Origin: Prevotella sp. khp7
GTDB taxonomy: Bacteria > Bacteroidota > Bacteroidia > Bacteroidales > Bacteroidaceae
NCBI RefSeq assembly: GCF_900109055.1
Contig: NZ_FOIV01000003.1
Span: 124,001 to 188,000, forward strand
Direction: 5' to 3'
Length of the DNA stretch: 64,000 bases
Below the pieces are notes generated by a model. The model worked only from the letters and a program-made list of their open reading frames with translations, had not been told where the DNA came from and searched no databases. Shown in pieces: positions 59,033 through 64,000 of the stretch (position 1 is its first letter; every line of letters begins with the position of its first letter). A program made the position numbers and the translations under genes.

Positions 59033-61321
59033 ATGAGGATAAATTTCATGTCGAAATCCGTGTTTAAGGAAATAGGATGGGTAAAGGTCTTGCCTTTTTA
59101 CCTTTTTACCTTTTTACCTTTCGCAAATTCGCAGAGTATACCCGTGTATCTTGACGATACGAAACCTGTTGAGCAACGTATTGACGATGCTCTAACTCGT
59201 ATGACGCTTGACGAGAAAATTGCTGTAATCCATGCGCAGTCAAAGTTCTCCAGCCCTGGCGTGAAACGTCTTGGATTTCCTGACCTTTGGACCGATGACG
59301 GTCCTCATGGTGTTCGTCCCGATGTGCTTTGGGATGAGTGGGAACAGGCAGGCCAGACCAATGACTCGTGCGTAGCCTTTCCTGCGCTTACATGTCTGGC
59401 TGCCACTTGGAATCCGTTGATGGCTCGTCTCTATGGAGAGAGCTTGGGTGAAGAGGCTCTCTATCGTGGCAAAGCCATGATCCTGGGTCCTGGCGTGAAC
59501 ATCTACCGCACCCCGCTGGGTGGTCGTAACTTCGAGTATATGGGTGAAGATCCATGGCTGGCCTCTCGTATGGTGGTACCTTATATTCAGGGTCTCCAAT
59601 CGAAAGGGGTGGCTGCATGCGTCAAGCATTATGCACTAAACAACGACGAAGAGTACCGTCATCAGGTTAATGTTATCGTCAGTGAGCGTGCTCTCCACGA
59701 GATTTATCTGCCTGCCTTCAAAGCAGCCGTTACCGAGGCTGGCACATGGGGTATTATGGGCGCCTACAACCTTTATAAAAACCAACACAACTGTCATAAT
59801 AGCATTCTGCTGAATAAGATTCTGAAACAGGATTGGTGTTACGATGGTGTGGTAGTCAGTGATTGGGGTGGATGTCATGACACCGACGAGGCTGTCACTA
59901 ATGGACTCGACCTCGAGTTCGGTTCGTGGACCGATGGTCTGACCATGGGGGCTACCAATGCCTATGATAGTTATTACCTTGCTCTGCCCTATAAGAAACT
60001 TATACAGGAAGGTAAATACAATATGAAAGAACTCGACGAGAAAGTACGTCGTGTCCTTCGTCTGTTCTATCGCACCACGATGAACCGCCACAAGCCATAT
60101 GGCTTCCTCTGTTCTGAGAGCCATTATAATGCTGCTCTGAAGATAGCCCAGGAGGGTGTAGTACTGTTGAAAAACGATCCTGTTAAAAATGGTAAGACCA
60201 GACAACCTCTGTTACCACTCCAGAGACCTGAGCGTATTCTTGTGGTGGGCGAAAACGCCATCAAGATGATGACTGTAGGTGGAGGCTCCTCTTCGCTGAA
60301 GGTACAGCGTGAGATTTTGCCACTTGATGGTATCCGTGAGCGTTTCAAAAGTAGTCAGATAGACTTTGCCCGTGGCTATGTAGGTGATACCATTCAGAGT
60401 TATAATGGTGTGACCGTCGGTCGTTCACTCTACGAGACGCGTCCTGCCGATGAGCTTATTGCTGAAGCGGTTGACAAAGCCCGTCAGGCTGATGTCGTGA
60501 TTATCTTCGGTGGTCTTAATAAGAGCAATTATCAGGACTGTGAAGGGCACGACCGTCAACAATATGGTCTGCCTTATGCTCAGGATCGTCTTATTGAGGC
60601 TCTGGCTGCCGCCAATAAGCGTCTTGTTTATGTTAATATCAGTGGTAATGGTGTCGCCATGCCTTGGCTGTCTAAGGTGCCCGCTGTCGTTCAGGGCTGG
60701 TTTATCGGCTCCGAGGCTGGTGAGGCCATCGCTAGTGTGCTTGCAGGTGATGTGAATCCCTCTGGTAAGTTACCCTTTACTTGGTATGACAGTCTGGAGC
60801 AGTGTGGCGCTCATGCGCTCAATGCGTTTCCTGGCACGTGGCGCGAGGGTCATCAGATTATAGATGAGACATATAAGGAAGATATCTATGTCGGTTATCG
60901 CTGGACTGACAAGCAGAAAGTGAAACCTCTCTTTCCTTTTGGACATGGTTTGAGTTACACTACATTTAAGTTGGGAAAACTCACTGCTAACAAGCTGCAG
61001 ATAGCTGCTGACGACGAGATTACCTTCACCATTCCTGTCACCAATACGGGCCGTCGGGCTGGTGCAGAGACTCTGCAGTTATATATCAACGATAGACAAG
61101 CCAGTGTCGATCGCCCTATTAAGGAACTCAAGGCCTTCCAGAAGGTGTTCCTTCAGCCAGGCGAGACACAGCAGGTAAGTCTTACCATCGACAAGCGTGC
61201 GCTGAGTTTCTACGATGAGAGCAACTCTAGGTGGACGGCCGAACCAGGTCTGTTCGAAGCTCTTGTCGGTACGTCGTCCGACTGTCTTCCTGCCCGTTGT
61301 ACTTTTGAGTTGAAAATGTAA
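59033..61321 (+). CDS. GH3 family beta-glucosidase
   Basis: A 762-residue exported enzyme, probably periplasmic. The signal peptide core 'VLPFYLFTFLPFANSQS' is encoded by a CTTTTTACC repeat. The GH3 N-domain has 'PDLWTDDGPHGVRPD', 'ATWNPLMARLYGESLGEEAL', 'KHYALNNDEEYRHQVN' and nucleophile Asp277 in 'VVVSDWGGCHDTDEAV'. The second domain and a C-terminal fibronectin-III-like domain ('VTNTGRRAGAETLQLYI') complete the fold. It should release glucose from oligosaccharides imported by SusC/D. Start could also be ATG 59048. Confidence 0.94.
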   Translation: MRINFMSKSVFKEIGWVKVLPFYLFTFLPFANSQSIPVYLDDTKPVEQRIDDALTRMTLDEKIAVIHAQSKFSSPGVKRLGFPDLWTDDGPHGVRPDVLWDEWEQAGQTNDSCVAFPALTCLAATWNPLMARLYGESLGEEALYRGKAMILGPGVNIYRTPLGGRNFEYMGEDPWLASRMVVPYIQGLQSKGVAACVKHYALNNDEEYRHQVNVIVSERALHEIYLPAFKAAVTEAGTWGIMGAYNLYKNQHNCHNSILLNKILKQDWCYDGVVVSDWGGCHDTDEAVTNGLDLEFGSWTDGLTMGATNAYDSYYLALPYKKLIQEGKYNMKELDEKVRRVLRLFYRTTMNRHKPYGFLCSESHYNAALKIAQEGVVLLKNDPVKNGKTRQPLLPLQRPERILVVGENAIKMMTVGGGSSSLKVQREILPLDGIRERFKSSQIDFARGYVGDTIQSYNGVTVGRSLYETRPADELIAEAVDKARQADVVIIFGGLNKSNYQDCEGHDRQQYGLPYAQDRLIEALAAANKRLVYVNISGNGVAMPWLSKVPAVVQGWFIGSEAGEAIASVLAGDVNPSGKLPFTWYDSLEQCGAHALNAFPGTWREGHQIIDETYKEDIYVGYRWTDKQKVKPLFPFGHGLSYTTFKLGKLTANKLQIAADDEITFTIPVTNTGRRAGAETLQLYINDRQASVDRPIKELKAFQKVFLQPGETQQVSLTIDKRALSFYDESNSRWTAEPGLFEALVGTSSDCLPARCTFELKM
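59081..59121 (+). repeat. CCTTTTTACC tandem repeat inside a signal-peptide coding region
   Basis: GTAAAGG, a short loop, then three CCTTTTTA units; nearly the same as 54778-54812. It encodes the signal peptide core of the GH3 enzyme. Confidence 0.6.
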
Positions 61322-61399
61322 TGATAAGTTAGTATGATAAATTGGTTATATAGTTGATAATAAGTAGTAAGAAGAAAAGTTTTTAAGTAACCTAATGAG

Positions 61400-61433
61400 A
61401 AAGGCGTGTGCGAGATGCATGTGCCTTTTTTTT
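61400..61433 (+). terminator. Rho-independent terminator of the PUL
   Basis: AAAGGCGTGTGC / GCATGTGCCTTT forms a 12-base stem with three G-U pairs and loop GAGAT, followed by eight T's. It is about 80 bases after the GH3 stop. Confidence 0.75.
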
Positions 61434-61462
61434 GTGTTCGTAAACAAAAAGTAGGCTGATTA

Positions 61463-61494
61463 TTTGTTTGAAAGGAAAAATATGCTTACTTTTG
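61463..61494 (+). promoter_or_regulatory. Sigma-A promoter of the thi operon
   Basis: TTTG (61463-61466), a 20-base spacer, TACTTTTG (61487-61494), about 18 bases before the riboswitch. Confidence 0.65.
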
Positions 61495-61511
61495 CAGCGC
61501 AAAAATAAATA

Positions 61512-61590
61512 TTCGGGGTGCTGAGGCATGTGCCAAAGCTGAGAAAATACCCATAGAACCTGATACGGGTAATGCCGTCGGAGGAATGCA
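61512..61590 (+). promoter_or_regulatory. TPP riboswitch (THI element)
   Basis: The conserved core is present in order: TTCGGGGTGC, CTGAGA, ACCC...AGAACCTGAT, GGGTAATGCC and GGAGGAATGC. It ends just before ATG 61593 (thiS), so binding of thiamine pyrophosphate most likely blocks translation start or causes early termination of the thi mRNA. Confidence 0.95.
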
Positions 61591-61592
61591 AT

Positions 61593-61790
61593 ATGAAAGT
61601 AACGATTAACAACAAAGAACACGAGACGCAAGCCAAAACTGTATCCGAGCTTGCCGCCCAATTGCAGTTGCCCGCCAAAGGTGTGGCAATAGCCATCGAT
61701 AATGAGTTGAAACCACGCACATCTTGGGATGCCACCATCCTACAAGAGGGCGCCAGTATCACTATTATCAAAGCTGCATGCGGGGGGTAA
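61593..61790 (+). CDS. thiS: Sulfur carrier protein ThiS
   Basis: A 65-residue ubiquitin-like protein ending in the essential Gly-Gly ('IKAACGG'), which is adenylated and thiocarboxylated to deliver sulfur to the thiamine thiazole. 'LQLPAKGVAIAIDNELKPR' and 'LQEGASITIIKA' fit the family. ATG 61593 directly follows the riboswitch; the longer frame from 61572 lies inside it. Confidence 0.95.
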   Translation: MKVTINNKEHETQAKTVSELAAQLQLPAKGVAIAIDNELKPRTSWDATILQEGASITIIKAACGG

Positions 61791-61792
61791 GG

Positions 61793-62416
61793 ATGATGTT
61801 ACAGTTTATTTCTCACTACACCGAAAAGTATAGCTACTTGGACAGCATCACCCTTGCCTTGCAGGGTGGGTGCCGATGGATACAGCTACGCATGAAGGAT
61901 GCTACCGACGACGAGGTGCGCCCCATTGCGATAGAAGCCCAGCAGCTATGCCAGAAGTTTGGCGCTACATTTGTTATCGACGATCGCGTGGCACTGGTAA
62001 AGGAGCTGCATGCCGATGGTGTGCACCTGGGTAAGAACGATATGCCCATCAGCGAGGCACGCCGGTTGTTAGGTACCGATTATATCATAGGTGGAACGGC
62101 TAACACGTTCGAGGATGTGAAGAGCCACTATGAGTCGGGGGCCGATTATATCGGTTGTGGGCCCTACCGATTTACCACCACCAAGCAGAAGCTGTCGCCT
62201 GTATTAGGGCTGGATGGCTACCGCAGGATTATTATCGAGATGCGTGCGGCACATATCGATATACCCATTGTGGCTATCGGTGGCATTACCCAGGCTGATA
62301 TTCCAGCCATACTGGCCACTGGTATCACAGGCATAGCGCTGAGTGGCACTGTGCTGCGCGCCGCAAATCCCATAGATGAAATGAAACACTTAATAAGCAT
62401 TGTCAATCATGAGTAA
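61793..62416 (+). CDS. thiE: Thiamine-phosphate synthase
   Basis: A 207-residue TIM-barrel enzyme that joins the pyrimidine and thiazole moieties into thiamine phosphate. '[18 protein letters not shown]', '[27 protein letters not shown]', '[11 protein letters not shown]', '[14 protein letters not shown]' and '[11 protein letters not shown]' are conserved. It starts two bases after thiS (ATG 61793 or 61796) and overlaps thiG by eight bases. Confidence 0.94.
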   Translation: MMLQFISHYTEKYSYLDSITLALQGGCRWIQLRMKDATDDEVRPIAIEAQQLCQKFGATFVIDDRVALVKELHADGVHLGKNDMPISEARRLLGTDYIIGGTANTFEDVKSHYESGADYIGCGPYRFTTTKQKLSPVLGLDGYRRIIIEMRAAHIDIPIVAIGGITQADIPAILATGITGIALSGTVLRAANPIDEMKHLISIVNHE

Positions 62417-63182
62417 ATTAGTTATTGCAGGACGAGAGTTTGGCTCTCGTTTGTTTTTGGGCACAGGCAAGTTTAATAACAATGCGCTGATGGCCCAGGC
62501 TATCGAGGCTTCGGGATCGGAGATGGTTACCGTAGCCATGAAACGTGTGGAACTCGACGATAAGAACGACGATCTGTTGACACACATCACCCAGAATCCC
62601 AAAATCCAGTTGCTGCCCAACACATCGGGTGTACGTAATGCCGAAGAGGCAGTGTTTGCAGCCCAGATGGCCCGCGAGGCTTTCGGCACCAACTGGCTGA
62701 AGCTGGAGATACACCCCGACCCGCGCTACTTGTTGCCCGACTCGGTAGAGACGCTGAAAGCCACCGAGCAGTTGGTAAAGCTGGGTTTTGTGGTGCTGCC
62801 TTACTGTCAGGCCGACCCCACACTGTGCAAGCACCTGGAAGAGGCTGGTGCAGCTACGGTGATGCCGCTGGCAGCTCCTATCGGTACCAATAAGGGTTTG
62901 AGAATGAAGGATTTCCTGCAGATTATCATCGAGCAGGCCACGGTGCCTGTGGTGGTTGATGCAGGTATCGGTGCCCCCAGTCATGCTGCCGAGGCGATGG
63001 AGATGGGTGCCGACTGTGTGCTGGTGAATACCGCTATTGCCGTGGCAGGCGATCCTGTAGCGATGGCAGATGCTTTCCGACAGGCAGTGATTGCAGGGCG
63101 CCAGGCTTACGAGGCTGGTCTTGGAGCCATTGCCGATTGCGCCGAAGCTTCGAGTCCACTCACGGCGTTCCTGAATGTTTAG
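62409..63182 (+). CDS. thiG: Thiazole synthase
   Basis: A 257-residue enzyme that forms the thiazole phosphate ring from deoxyxylulose phosphate, dehydroglycine or an equivalent, and ThiS-thiocarboxylate. '[35 protein letters not shown]' covers residues about 12-45, with '[15 protein letters not shown]', '[15 protein letters not shown]' and the phosphate site '[29 protein letters not shown]'. ATG 62409 overlaps the thiE end by eight bases, suggesting coupled translation. Confidence 0.96.
   Translation: MSKLVIAGREFGSRLFLGTGKFNNNALMAQAIEASGSEMVTVAMKRVELDDKNDDLLTHITQNPKIQLLPNTSGVRNAEEAVFAAQMAREAFGTNWLKLEIHPDPRYLLPDSVETLKATEQLVKLGFVVLPYCQADPTLCKHLEEAGAATVMPLAAPIGTNKGLRMKDFLQIIIEQATVPVVVDAGIGAPSHAAEAMEMGADCVLVNTAIAVAGDPVAMADAFRQAVIAGRQAYEAGLGAIADCAEASSPLTAFLNV

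Positions 63183-64000
<818 letters not shown>

Overview
The window is from a member of the Bacteroidota, order Bacteroidales, most likely a Prevotella-group gut or rumen organism. Supporting signs are SusC/SusD outer-membrane pairs, the MurF-alanine racemase fusion, the bifunctional fucokinase/GDP-fucose pyrophosphorylase Fkp, neighbour genes known mainly from Bacteroides/Prevotella (DUF3098 after ftsX, the BT_3928 family beside tpiA, DUF6078), weak Shine-Dalgarno signals, and promoters of the TTTG-N19/20-TAnnTTTG type. The species cannot be fixed from sequence alone. No rRNA, tRNA, CRISPR array, complete insertion sequence or prophage is visible. This is mostly chromosomal housekeeping DNA plus one polysaccharide utilisation locus (PUL).

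Layout. 1-11.3 kb: an envelope/stress-like set on the + strand (two TonB-type outer-membrane proteins, DUF418 membrane protein, Ntn hydrolase, PhzF isomerase, YbjQ protein, acyltransferase, M13 peptidase). Four of its intergenic regions carry similar ECF-sigma-like promoters. 11.4-12.4 kb: DUF3667 membrane protein. 12.4-18.2 kb, - strand: a tight operon DUF1599 - BT_3928-family membrane protein - tpiA - SPOR protein - folE - hypothetical - inositol monophosphatase - B3/4 protein. The membrane protein and triosephosphate isomerase share one uninterrupted reading frame. 18.2-19.2 kb: a small lipoprotein gene and a stretch with two possible single-membrane-span micro-ORFs. 19.2-24 kb: cca, a GH89 alpha-N-acetylglucosaminidase and a heparan-glucosaminide acetyltransferase-like membrane protein. 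24-30 kb: a complete RND efflux operon. 30-31.7 kb: an LpxA paralogue and a radical SAM protein. 31.7-36 kb: ftsX-DUF3098-uppP-truB-queA-folK. 36-38.4 kb: rpsO (-) and typA (+), divergent. 38.4-38.8 kb: a gene-poor stretch with a 22-bp-phased array of GTTCCC/GGGAAC palindromes. 38.8-41.2 kb: DUF6078, then trmH-mtn-luxS on the - strand. 41.3-49.7 kb: YfhO - Fkp - GSCFA - MurF/Alr. 49.9-61.3 kb: a beta-glucan-type PUL (SusC, SusD, SusE-like binding lipoprotein, GH16, GH5, GH3). 61.5-64 kb: a TPP riboswitch and thiS-thiE-thiG-thiC (thiC cut by the window end).

How they work together. In the PUL, the lipoproteins would bind and cut beta-glucan at the surface, SusC/D would import oligosaccharides, and the GH3 enzyme would finish them to glucose. 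The thi operon makes the thiazole and pyrimidine halves of thiamine under TPP control. Mtn and LuxS recycle S-adenosylhomocysteine and release the AI-2 precursor. FtsX, UppP and MurF/Alr serve cell division and peptidoglycan. Fkp and YfhO point to surface glycan synthesis with fucose.

The observations most worth a second look are the membrane protein/TPI reading-frame fusion, the phased palindrome array, the putative ECF regulon at the left end, signal peptides that look built from an intergenic repeat, and the possible micro-ORF pair near 18.7-19.1 kb. I do not see a clear new multi-gene system.
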